A program made the position numbers and the translations under genes. Below are positions 36,601 to 46,376 of a DNA stretch of 56,726 bases, piece after piece. How positions within the stretch are numbered: position 1 is the first letter of the stretch; the number at the start of each line of letters is the position of its first letter. The notes under the pieces were generated by a model that saw only the letters and a list, made by a program, of their open reading frames with translations, was not told the origin of the DNA and did not search any database. Origin of the DNA: Zygnema cylindricum (lineage: Eukaryota > Streptophyta > Zygnematophyceae > Zygnematales > Zygnemataceae). The stretch is taken from the NCBI GenBank assembly GCA_037447655.1, contig JBBHKE010003025.1, positions 1 through 56,726 on the forward strand. Reading direction: 5' to 3'.

Positions 36601-39600
36601 GCAGCAAACACAGGTCTTTTAACATCAAAAAGTTTCACGGACGAAAGTACCTGCAAATTGGTCAATGTAAGTCAGTGTTTATGCCTTCTAATATCCCCAT
36701 TCGTGTTTTTTCTTCTGTCTCTTCAATTTTTAGGGTTTCCTTGTATGTGTTTTTCATCTGCTTTCCATTTTTTCAAAGCTTAAATGAGATATCATGCGAT
36801 GACATAAATTATGAATATGCTTCCAAATAACTTCCACGTACTCCGTGTCTACACTTTTTTTTTCTTTATTGCTATTTATAATCTTTCGCATGCTTGGAAC
36901 TCCCTATCTGCTCACTTTTCTTCAGGGTTTAATTTATGTATCCTGTGATTACTTTTTTGGATTATTCACGTACTTCTAAAGCAATATATTCATGGTTTAA
37001 TTTTTTCAACTCTTACATTATTTACCCTGTGATTACTTTTTAGAATTCTTCACATCCAATTACAACATAACATTCGTGGTCTGATGATTTTGCAGAAATT
37101 AAACGGAATACAAATTTTATCATATGATAGAATTCGAATGGATGGTTGGAGTGGCCTCTTATTGGCACTTCAACAGCAGCCAGCTGTGGTGGCTATCGAG
37201 GCCAGCTCTTATGCTTTCAACAACTACAACCCTGAATTAGTGAGCACCTGTACCAAGTTATAAGTTTTTTACAATTTTGGAAATATTCTAACGATGTGAA
37301 ACCAAACTGAAATCGCTGCTGCAAACTGTTTTAAGTGCCGTTAAAATCACAGGGCTATCCTCAGGTTCAATGTGTCAAACTTTATAGGATCGTTGTGGGC
37401 ATTTTTAAGATCTAATTTCACATGGTACACAATTGTTTGTTGTAACACGCATGTGTTTGGGATTGGTGCAGGGTGTCTTTGATGACGAGACTTGCTTCTC
37501 AAACGGGGTGGACCATGCGGTGTTAGTCGTTGGTTACGATTTGACAGCCGAGACGCCATATTGGCTAATTCAAAATTCATGGGGAACCAGCTGGGGTGAT
37601 AAAGGATACATCCGTCTTAAAATATCAAGTGGTTATGGGATTTGTGGAATCAATACTCAGCCAGCTATCATACCAGTAATGAAGCCCAAACGTAAGTTCG
37701 ATAAAAGACGTAAATCCTGCTCAGATTTTGTGTAACTCAAAAAGGATATGTAAGAGCAGCTGGCTATATTCATAGATGCTAGTTTGTGAATTGAATGAAT
37801 AATCAGAATATGCGATTGATACACTTGCAAATACCGTGGAGTGGGCGAAGTCAACGTGTTGATCTGTACGTTTTTTTTTTTTTTTCCCCTTCTGGGATAT
37901 TTCAGCTGATGATCTCTGCAACGTCAAAAATTTTGCACAAATACAACAGAATGCTACTCTTGGTCCTGGAAGCATGAACCCATGTGGCAATGGTTTATGT
38001 ACGTCAAACAACAAAACATATACCTGTAAATGCATGGATCAATTTGTAGCCGTCAACAATACAGACGGAACACAAACTTGCGCTCCAGGTAAGAAACATT
38101 ATGTATTTTTAGACTTTGTTTTCAAGCATGTTGAACTTCTTTGATTTGTGAGCAAAACTATTTTTTTTACATTCAAAGATTTTTTCAATGGGCAAGACGC
38201 ATTAAACATTATAGTACGGAATGTGTGTGCACATTGGTGTATATGTCCAGTTTTAAAAGCATCCATTAAAATGTTTGAAATTTTGCATATATTTTGGTGG
38301 ACTTGAAAACGCATGTCCTTTGTTTTACTTTCTTTGGATTTACAGTACCGCACAATGCACGTTGTTATTTGGAAATGATTGTACTGTTTATATTGGAACT
38401 TAATCTAAACGTCGCGTTAACTCAGGAATAATCCCATATCTCATGTACCTCGTTTGCCATATCGATCAACCTTAAGTTGTTTGGCTGCGTGGAATTTTTG
38501 ATTGTTGCCACCTTTTTTTTTTTGTTCATTTTGCCGCTTTAAACATATATAATACATATATATATAATTTCTATAATTACAGGAGCTTTAATAGACCCGG
38601 AAAAAGGCACAATCAATTAAAACTGGTGAACGTTTAGCATTCGATTGCATTAGTCAAAGAAACATTTCAATTCCAATTATATTGCAATCACTAATCGGAT
38701 GTGGTGACTATTGTTCTGAATTTATATGTTTATTTAAGAATTTCAAAATGGACGACTGCTATCCAATAGAAGTTTATATGACCTATAACGACACTTGAAA
38801 TCGGAAAATTCAAGTATATGTATTAACAAATATAAGTTTAGTGATGAATACTAAATTTGCTAAATCTTTTAGTGAGTATGTTTTTTTTTGCATGTTCCGG
38901 ATGACACCCACAAAATTTTAGTACTGTGATGGTTCAGGTTTGAACAAAACTTACTATTTGTGGATTTCACTGTGGTAGCCGTCCCTGAATCTAAAGGGGG
39001 GAATTTAACCTTCGCGATTTTCTTTTCAATAAATTGAGGTCTGCTTATTTTTAGTGTAAAACGTCGGAAATATATTTTGAGGCTTGCCGAACAGTTTTGG
39101 CTACTAACTGATCTTTTGCCTCTAATGAACCACGTGACTATAATCGAAGCTAAAATTTATCTTTTCAAGAAATAAGGGAAAATTCTATTTGTTTTCTGCA
39201 AAATAAAACGTTTAGGTAGCCTTAAAGGAAATGTGTCTGGAGATCTCTTAGGTAAGACCTTTCAAGTTTAGTATCAAAATAGAAAAGTGCCTAATTAGAG
39301 GGAGACGTGTATTTTGTAATTAAATTATGTGTTTGTGGATATGAGTTTAGCTTTGCGCCAAAGAAATATACGTGTGAAAGAAATTGGTGAATTGCTTTCT
39401 AAACGAACAATCTGAATGCAATTTCGCTTCATTGCTAGCTATTTCGATTATTCATTCCTCTTTCTAATGGAAGTCTATCAAAACGCAAATTGTCAATTGT
39501 ATTCAAGTGCTTCAAGATTTTTAAATGGCCTCAACCCTTTTTTTGTTTTTTTTAGCCTCTCCATGTACCTTCACATCGCGCAACCCTTGTGGAATGGGAA

Positions 39601-41959
39601 CCTGCGTGGACTCTAAGGACAAACCGGGAACGTATGCTTGCGTTTGTGTGATGGGATATACTGCGGACGATTCAGACGGTTCTCTCTCATGTGTTCCAGG
39701 TGGGTTCTGTTAACTTTCGTCTTATTGCACGAATTTGCTTGGAAATTTCTCTTTTTCAAGTGATACAATCAAATAGGAATATTATCATTACCTACTACAA
39801 CACTAAGTAGAAAATCATATTCGATCAAAATTTGAACGAATCCAACCTTTGAGGCACAAAGTTCGAGTGCACACACTTCAATGGTCTTCGCGAGATTTAT
39901 ATTTTCAAAAAGTTACATAGATTAAGGTTATTCGGAGGTTCAACACTATGTACATATCACAGTCTCTGTTTCTTCAATACATCACAAACTGTATTGGGCT
40001 AAGGAAAATCGTACCGAAATTCATGTTTACATACATCCATGTCAATGCACGTTGTTAAAAATGATATTGAATAAATATTTCATATGTTGAATCAATGCCA
40101 CATGTAAATGCATGACGTAAATTTGTGGCAATGCTAGCATGAAACACTTTCTTGGCTATTAAAACGGTATCATAAGCTTTTGTTGATGTCGACCAATGTT
40201 TTCACTTCAACCTTGTTTTTCTCTTCATGGTTTATTTTTGTTTCAGCCGCCGCTACGGTAGGGGCAAAGGAATATGTTGTGCCAGTTGGTGGATCTATTT
40301 CTTGCTCGACTATCTTCAACACATATGGCATCCCACAACAAAGCTTTTTAGAACAAAACAAGGTTTTATTTCTATCACTTTTATTGCTTTGTTGTTTAGC
40401 GTATTTACAATCAAACCGCTGGTTTTCCTCTTCATTATCAATTATTGTTTGGAAAGGGAAGGGTGCAATTGCAACGGTCCTTCTTTGCATAGATGTATGG
40501 TATATTGTTGGCCTAACACCATTATGAAAGAGCTTTTGGGTTGAGCTCCAGAACTTGAATTGCAGCCAGCTTCTCCCAAAATTTGCCGAAGTTAATGTAA
40601 CCAACTCCATAGAATGTTCCCTAATTTATGCAGCGGAAGAGGTACGTTTACGTTATTGTGAACCATACAGTTTTTTTTTAATTCAATTTTATTTACACGT
40701 GCTTAGATCTTTCAAGCTTTGATGCAACCCTTATTTTCTTCCTAGAGTGATTTTAGCTATTGGCCCCATTAATATGGTCTCCTAGAATACCAATTTCATT
40801 CGAGTACTTAATTACTTTCAATAGCTGATCAATGCAAAATCGGAATTTCCAGGGCGATACATGTGATTCCATCAAGTTTACTTTTAAACTCCCGGACAAC
40901 TTCGAACTCGATGGTCCAGATTCTCCAAATCCGAGCATGAACTGCTCAAATTTGAAACCATATCAACAGGTGGTTTTGGAATACTTTAACCTTAATGGAT
41001 GCATGAATGGGCATAAATAGAAAATTCGATGTAATTTCCCTTGATTTCTGACGAGTTTGTATACTGTTGTGTTAACATCATTATGTCGCTTAGACATCCA
41101 AAATTACTAAACTTTTCGTTGTATGCTTTTGGAAATAAATCCATTTTTGCTAGATATGCATTTCAAAGGGAGATCTACCATTTCGTGGACCTTGTACCCG
41201 TCCATATAGCATTAAGCGAGGGGAAACGTGCCCAACCATTATTCGTGAATACATGGATGGGAACGCGACAAAATTCTATTCCCTAAACCCTGGTGTGTAT
41301 TGTGGTCGTATACTCGAATATTCCGAGGATGACAACACCTTTCAGCAAGAGGTGAGAATAATTCCAGCACATCAACATTCATCCGACTTTTTAATGTCCA
41401 GTCTATAACAAATAACCGTTCTTTCAACACGTACAAATTTCATTTTTTCCTTTTTAATACTGGTTGACACATGGTTTTCCTCATTCATACTTGCGATTTG
41501 CATGATTATTAGATACCATCTTTCGTGATTAGGCATGACAAATAAGTATTATGGATGCAAGAATAATATGGTCTTGGAAATCTCTTTATCTCTTAATCTC
41601 TTTCAATATTTAGCCCTTTGTGGCTGCCTAGCTTTAAACTAGGGTTTGTAATTTCTTTTACAACATAATGTTCACGATGGGTGTTGTATCTCTTTTGCCA
41701 CCAGGTTTGCTTAGACAGTGTGGACCTTGGAGGTGCAATAGCAGGATGCAGCGGGACAGCGGTTACATTGGCAACATCACACAACTGTGCCATTTTGAGA
41801 ACCATTTACTTTAAAGATAATCCGAATACAAAAATAAAACCTGCATCCTTTCTCACTTTAAATAAGTTCGCATGTCAAAACACTGCACTTAACACTATAC
41901 GTGCGAAGGCCAAAAGAGATAGTATAACTCCCAAAATTTGTACTCCAAAACTGAGATGA
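27323..41959 (+). CDS. Gene B: secreted LRR / C1A cysteine protease / EGF / LysM protein
   Basis: Twenty exons joined by GT-AG introns in consistent phase give about 957 aa: 27323-27419, 27537-27645, six 72-nt LRR exons, 35026-35381, 36053-36238, 36440-36666, 37096-37239, 37472-37691, 37906-38088, 39556-39699, 40247-40362, 40552-40641, 40853-40969, 41154-41351, 41705-41959 (TGA). Order: signal peptide (1 to about 22), LRR cap (about 33-69), LRRs (69-230), Cys-rich EGF-like linker (to about 330), C1A domain (about 375-590), EGF1 and EGF2 (591-699), four LysM-like modules (700-957). Catalytic residues are Gln390, Cys396, His532 and Asn552. No I29 prodomain and no transmembrane segment are visible. 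LysM binds N-acetylglucosamine glycans and C1A enzymes cut proteins, so a secreted wall- or microbe-sensing protease is a reasonable inference. Start chosen for the signal peptide, shared with gene D. Confidence 0.85.
27683..27810. repeat. CACTGAATCCCG intronic minisatellite, 5' part
   Basis: Degenerate 10-12-bp units (CACTGAATCC, CGCACTAAATTACG) at the start of intron 2 of gene B. The same unit starts intron 2 of gene D (56592 on) and reappears at 29650-29880, so the purine tract in between looks inserted into an older minisatellite. Confidence 0.85.
27831..29640. repeat. 1.8-kb polypurine tract in intron 2 of gene B
   Basis: The plus (sense) strand is almost only G and A for about 1.8 kb (GGGAGAGGAGGG-like), with a G-run cluster at about 27862-27885 (blocks of 7 and 16 G). 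Occasional CTTATGTATT/TCTCGTTAGGAG-like interruptions recur, hinting at internal duplication. Such purine transcripts favour R-loops and triplexes. Serine/proline-rich minus-strand frames here are composition artefacts. Confidence 0.9.
29641..29890. repeat. CACTGAATCCCG-type minisatellite, 3' part
   Basis: Degenerate units such as GCACTAAATTTAGCAC, GCACTATATTACGCAC and TTGCACTAAATC, continuing the minisatellite of 27683-27810 beyond the polypurine tract. Confidence 0.7.
30068..33927 (+). CDS. Gene B exons 3-8: six leucine-rich repeats
   Basis: Six exons of exactly 72 nt, all phase 2: 30068-30139, 30668-30739, 31623-31694, 32170-32241, 32868-32939 and 33856-33927. Each encodes one 24-residue plant-type LRR; typical cores are NKLSGSIPSSIGRLTSL, NQLSGSIPSSIGQLKSL and NQLTGSIPPSFGQL. 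The first exon is the most divergent (EGSIAPEIGNLTRL). The acceptors of exons 4-8 read (T/C)ACAG, and most donors read GTAAG. Neighbouring introns are similar to each other (GTAAGAAATATA after exons 5, 6 and 7), so exon and intron were duplicated together. One repeat per exon lets the repeat number change without breaking the frame. Confidence 0.9.
30740..35025. other. AT-rich LRR introns of gene B
   Basis: Apart from the five short LRR exons at 31623-33927, this stretch is intronic DNA rich in AATAATTA-like words. The sequence between LRR exons shows local duplication (for example the AAACATCCCTCGAAACATTGTAAGACAC stretch at about 31735 and a variant near 32280). No further exon is recognisable; the last intron, 33928-35025, is 1.1 kb. 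Confidence 0.6.
35026..35381 (+). CDS. Gene B exon 9: final LRR and Cys-rich linker
   Basis: A 356-nt exon beginning with a last LRR (YLNDNLLSGLIPFPLDSW ... FKNNFLSG) and continuing into a region with about 12 Cys. These include CDEASGNC and an EGF-like core, ACGGHGICPG followed by KSCICDDDY and a final C. Several N-x-S/T sites (NES, NAS, NKS, NNT) fit a secreted glycoprotein. This region occupies the place where an inhibitory prodomain would sit in an ordinary cathepsin. Confidence 0.85.
36053..37691 (+). CDS. Gene B exons 10-13: papain-like (C1A) protease domain
   Basis: Exons 36053-36238, 36440-36666, 37096-37239 and 37472-37691. The mature-type start LVATSWNW...QLPSSKVKDQSSCNTCW matches the C1A active-site region: Gln390 (oxyanion hole) and Cys396 in the CW pair, with SSCNTCW where papain has GSCGSCW. 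Further landmarks are CARGGWPNEAFDYAANTG, VDHAVLVVGY (His532) and LIQNSWGTSWGDKGYIR (Asn552). The Cys-to-His distance is 136 residues against 134 in papain. All catalytic residues are present, so activity is plausible. The usual ERFNIN/I29 inhibitory prodomain is absent. The intron before exon 11 splits the Asn codon two residues before the catalytic Cys. Confidence 0.9.
37906..39699 (+). CDS. Gene B exons 14-15: two EGF-like modules
   Basis: Exons 37906-38088 and 39556-39699 are phase 1-1, the classic arrangement for shuffled EGF modules. EGF1 shows CNV...NPCGNGLC...YTCKC...GTQTCAP; EGF2 shows SPCTF...NPCGMGTC...YACVCVMGY...GSLSCVP. The NxTDG/DSDGS segment suggests a shared origin of the two modules. 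They separate the protease from the LysM end. Confidence 0.85.
40247..41959 (+). CDS. Gene B exons 16-20: LysM-like modules and C-terminus
   Basis: LysM1 is split over exons 16-17 (EYVVPVGGSISC ... SFLEQNK / NLNCSQLLPK). LysM2 starts at GDTCDSIKFTFKL (exon 18) and ends in MNCSNLKPYQQ. LysM3 is SIKRGETCPTIIRE ... FYSLNPGVYCG (exon 19). The last exon has a diverged fourth module, TSHNCAILRT ... FLTLNKFACQN, ending PKLR before TGA at 41959. LysM modules bind chitin- or peptidoglycan-type glycans; binding here is inferred. The exon 16 donor is a weak GTTTTA but is conserved in gene A, which supports it. Confidence 0.85.
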
Positions 41960-42599
41960 GAGAGTGTACGGCAAGTTTTGGTCAAATGTGACAAAGAAGT
42001 AAATTGACTTCATCCAGATTCTGTCGAAGGATGTTGTTTATAGGTACTTTTTAGTTTTTAGTCAACTTTTTTTTTTGCTAACTTGGGTACCTTATTTACT
42101 TAAAGCAAGAAATTTTGCTGAAACGTTTAAGACTGCTTTTATTACTTTTTAATACTTTTGCACTGGTTGACGCTTTTGCGAATTCCAATACCTTACTACC
42201 TTAATGCGAATTTGTAAGACAGTGCTAGGAATTCTAAAACTGATTTAACCTCTTTGTAGTTCTGGTCACTTGTTTTTTTTGAGTATCGGTACCATAATTC
42301 TTTGAAGAAAGAATGTTTAGACCGGTTTTGATAATCTTAGGACTTATTATTGCTTATGAATACTTTTTGAGTGATTACCTCTTTGCAAATTGAGTTTATC
42401 GTTTTACTTTTATGTAGGAAAGTATAAATCATTTTTAAGACCTCAAGACTGATTTTCTAGCTACTTCATAAATTTTTAGTCACTTCCGTTTTTGCAATTT
42501 TTATTTCCTTATTCACTTTAAGCATGAATATGTAAAATGATGTTAGTTATTTGAAGTCTTATTCCATTGCTTCTTATACATTTCCACAAAATATTATTC
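41960..42599. other. 3' region of gene B
   Basis: Non-coding and homologous to 15557-16050 and 45765-46300. Several AATAAA-like and TTTTTTTT stretches occur but none can be singled out as the poly(A) signal. Confidence 0.5.
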
Positions 42600-42880
42600 A
42601 TGTCTGCATTCAAGTCACATTCACATTCATGTCACATTCTTCATGGCACATTTATAATCATGGCAACATTCACATTCATGTCACATTCACTTTTATGTCA
42701 ACTTCACATTCATGCCACATTGCCATCCATGTCACATTTACATTCATGTTAAATTCACTTTCATGTCACATTCAATTTAATGTCAAAACAACATTCTTGT
42801 CAACATTCACATTCACCTCGCATTCACATTCTTGTCACATTCCCATACATTAATGTTACATTCATTGTCACATTCATTCA
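42600..42880. repeat. CACATTCATGT minisatellite downstream of gene B
   Basis: Degenerate CACATTCATGTCACATT units, the shorter counterpart of 16660-17110 after gene A. This copy lacks the purine/pyrimidine tracts that precede the array there. Confidence 0.88.
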
Positions 42881-44100
42881 TTCACAAACATCATTGACCA
42901 TCCCCTCCTTCCGGAGGTCGTATTCTGCAAAAAATGGGGTGGAGAAGCGTAGGTTTTTTCATGTTACTCTTTTGCTTACCACATACGTGATTGGACACTC
43001 ATTTTTAATATTTATAAAAATGGTCCAAAAGGAGTGTATAATTGATTTCTGAAAACGGTAATGCGACAAAATGTCTGTGTCCCCTTGGTTTCCTTATGTG
43101 TTGCGTGAAATCCCCTTTCATTGGTTTATTTTGTTTCACATTCGGTTTTTTCACTTGTAAAAAAGATGGGAGGTGCATTTAGACAGTCGATATACCGCAG
43201 TCAAGTACATTATGACATGTTTTTAACAATAACCTTCATTCAGATACACACTTACCAAATATTTCACTTTACAATGATTCACTTTCTAAAAAAATAGTAA
43301 ACGTCAAGGAATGGATCGATACCGTTGCGTATGGTTCTAAATCAGTAATCCCTCCAATGGGAAAGTAATTACATCAGTTGTTGAATCCAATGAAGAATAG
43401 TTTCTTCTTTCAATAAATTGTAATATGGGTTTGTGTATGATATATAGTAGGAATGGGTTATCTTATGATGGGTCGATAGCAAACCCTCATTTTTGAAAAC
43501 ATAGGAATGCAATGTAGTAAACTTAGCACGTAAAGCAAATGAATTGAGGGAGTAATGCACGACTGTGGATTATTTACACAATAATTACAATAATTCTGTA
43601 ATAACATATAGTATTGCTAAGCATGTGAAAATCTCGTCGTGAGAATCATGTAGTAACAGCTTGTTACTCTAGTTCTACCGTTATAGTGCGAAAGGAAAAG
43701 AAAAGAAATATTATTTACAAGTTGGATGCGGTATTCAAGTCGTAGTTGTGTATACAATAGTCATTTTTGTTTGCATACTACAAAAATTCATGTGTAATTC
43801 ATCTTGTAATTTCATACATGATGAAGCCTCACTATATTCTATGTACACAACTTTTCAAAGAGTATCCGACAATGAGTATTTAAAAAGTGACGCTAATAAC
43901 GATTGTCATCTTGCTGTTAAGGGGTGTCCCCGTGTATTAAAGTATCGACTTTTCTCTGTCATATTGTCCCAAATTTCAAGGAACTTTGAGAAAAACTTTA
44001 GCAATACGAGAAAATCATTTCTACTAAAGTACGATACTTCAAATATACTTCATAATTGTTGTCATGTGAACGCATTTTGGCCGTTTCCTCTTTTTGACCA
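42881..44100. other. Downstream DNA of gene unit B
   Basis: Up to about 43820 this aligns with 17111-18050 and ends the duplicated gene unit. From about 43820 to 44100 I see no homology to other parts of the window and no gene. Confidence 0.5.
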
Positions 44101-44780
44101 CGGGTAAAAGATTCCAGCCCATCAAAAAACTGAAATTCTATGGGCACCATTGCCACAGAATTCGCATGGGCACCATTGCCACACAAAATTCGCAGATCAA
44201 AAGAAGTTAATCTAGATAGTGCCGACTCCAAGTTTAAATAAACCCAAATGATTGACCCCTTGACAATCAAACCCTATTACCGCTTCACCCCTGTGAAATA
44301 AGACTTTTTGTGTGCTCAGTTCCACAACACAAGGCAAAGTTAGATTATGAGATTTAGACAAATTCACCCACTTTGACTTTCCCTTAGAAAAGCAGCCACC
44401 CACGCAGGCAAAAACTCTGACCGACTACACCCATGTGTAGCCTGGACTCCCCTGAGTCCACAGCAACAATAATCATTGAAATTGGTCAACTGAATTGATA
44501 GTTGGGGAGTCCACAGCAACAAGAATCATTGAAATTGGTCAACTAAATTGATAGTTATGGCCGGCCAAAGTTTGCCTTTTATACAGATGCTCTCTGGGAG
44601 AGAGGTGGCTACCTACCAAAATATTATAAGTCCTAAACCCCTCTCTAAACCCCCTTGTACTAAGGTACAGACCAATTAAAAAATGTACCGTACATAAAAG
44701 TAAAAGTGTCGGAGTTCTTTCTGAACGATGTTTGTACTACATGGCCAAACCAATGACAAGTGTCACATCCGGATTTGTTA
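44100..44780. mobile_element. LTR-like fragment upstream of gene C
   Basis: The stretch GGCCGGCCAAAG ... CTTTTATACAGATG ... GGGAGAGAGGTGG ... TCCTAAACCCC (44558-44640) follows the layout of the solo LTR (GGCTGGCCAAAG ... TATAAATA ... GGAGAGAGGCG, about 19826-19870) and of the copia LTR near 6240-6320. It also contains a 53-bp tandem duplication (44454-44506 and from 44507). Ends are not defined; it may be an LTR decayed or cut by the event that created gene C. Confidence 0.5.
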
Positions 44781-44967
44781 TCGTAATCTCATGAGTTGTC
44801 GTAAACCAGAGTGATTGTGCCACGTGTCATTTGACGTGGCGATGATCGAAAACGCAAAAGCGCCCATTCCGCGATCTCGGAATCCATCGTGGCCGTTCGA
44901 TCAAATTCCGCATTCAATTCTACTTGTCAAAAATATGTGCGCGGTATTTGTTTTGCCGTCGAATTAA

Positions 44968-45764
44968 ATGCGCGTATTCGTTTCGCAAAGTACCGTAAAC
45001 CGTGCCCAACGAGGGGAAACGTGCCCAACCATTATTCGTGAATATATGAATGGAAACGTGACAAAATTCTATTCCCTGAACCTTGGTGTGTACTGTGGCC
45101 GTATCCGGTTATATTCCGACGTTGACAACACTTTTCAGCAAGAGGTGAGAGTAATTTTAAAACATCAATATTAATCTGACTTCTTAATATCCAATTCATA
45201 ACAAACATCAATTATTTGAAAAACATAAGAAGTTTATTGTTGCCTTTTAAATGTTGATTGGCACAAGGTTTTCCTCATTCATACCTGCGATTTGCACATT
45301 TATGATATAACCTTTTTCGTGATTAGGCGTGACAGATAAGTATTATGGATGCGAGAATAATGTGGTCTTGACAATCTTCTATACTAAATAATTTAGCCGT
45401 TTGTGGTAGCCTTTTGTCATTAGACTAGGGTGCGTATTTCTACTACACTAAGTCCATCTATTGTGGCTCTTAATGTTCACAATGGGTGTTGTATCTCTTG
45501 TGCTTCCAGGTTTGCTTAGACAGTGTGGACCTTGGAGGTGCATTAGCAGGATGCAGCGAGACAACTGTCACATTGGCAACCTCACACACCTGCAACATTT
45601 TGACTACCACTTACTTCAAAGATGATCCTACGACAAAAGCAAAACCTGCATCCTTTCTCACTTTAAATAATTTTGCATGTACCAGCAATGCACTAGACAC
45701 TATACGTGCAAATGCCAAAAGCACTAAGACAACTCCCAAAATTTGTATTCCAAAACTGAGATGA
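44968..45764 (+). CDS. Gene C: LysM-only fragment with a new N-terminus
   Basis: Two exons, 44968-45144 and 45510-45764 (TGA), correspond to the last two exons of gene B, with the same donor (GAG/GTGAGA), acceptor and 255-nt final exon. Homology starts at about 45010. Upstream of it an in-frame ATG at 44968 adds 14 unrelated codons, so a 143-aa product could be made: MRVFVSQSTVNRAQ, then RGETCPTIIREY ... SLNLGVYCG, then the C-terminal module (TSHTCNILTT, FLTLNNFAC). There is no signal peptide. The LysM3 exon is closest to gene A (RIRLYSDVDNTF) rather than B (RILEYSEDDNTF). It could be a pseudogene, but no stop or frameshift is visible. Confidence 0.55.
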
Positions 45765-46376
45765 GAGTGGACGGCAAGCTTAGGTCAAATGTTACAAAGA
45801 AGAAAATTGATTTCTTCCAGATTCTTTTGAAGGAAGTTCTTTATAGGTACTTTTTAGCTTTTTAGTCACTTATTTTTTTGCTTTCTGCTGAAAAGTTTTA
45901 AGACTGTTTTAAGACTGAAAGTTTTAAGTTTTCTTACTTCTTCATGCTTTTGTACTGGATGACACTTGCGAATTCCAATTCCTTACTAGCTTCAGTGCGA
46001 ATTTGCAAGACACTGCTAGGAATTCGGAAATTGATTTTACAACCGCTTTGTAGTTCTGGTCACTTGTTATTTTTGAATGACGATATCACAACTCTTTGAA
46101 GTAAGAATTTGTAGACCAATATTGATAAATTTAGGATTTAATACTGCTCATGTACACTTTTGAGTTGTTACTTATTTGCGAATTGGGGTTCTGTATTTAC
46201 TTTCAAACAGGAAGAAACAAATCATTGCTAAGTCTTCAAGACTTATTTAATAGCTACTTAAAATTTTTGCACTATTGGACAGTGTTTTTGAGTGTATTTT
46301 GGATTTGCATTACTTGAATTGGCTTGTAAAAGCGTATTTTGGCCAAAATTGTAGGACCGGGCTTTTACAAAATATG
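45765..46376. other. 3' region of gene C
   Basis: Homologous to the 3' regions of genes A and B until about 46300, then an unrelated stretch leads into array 4. No gene seen. Confidence 0.5.
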
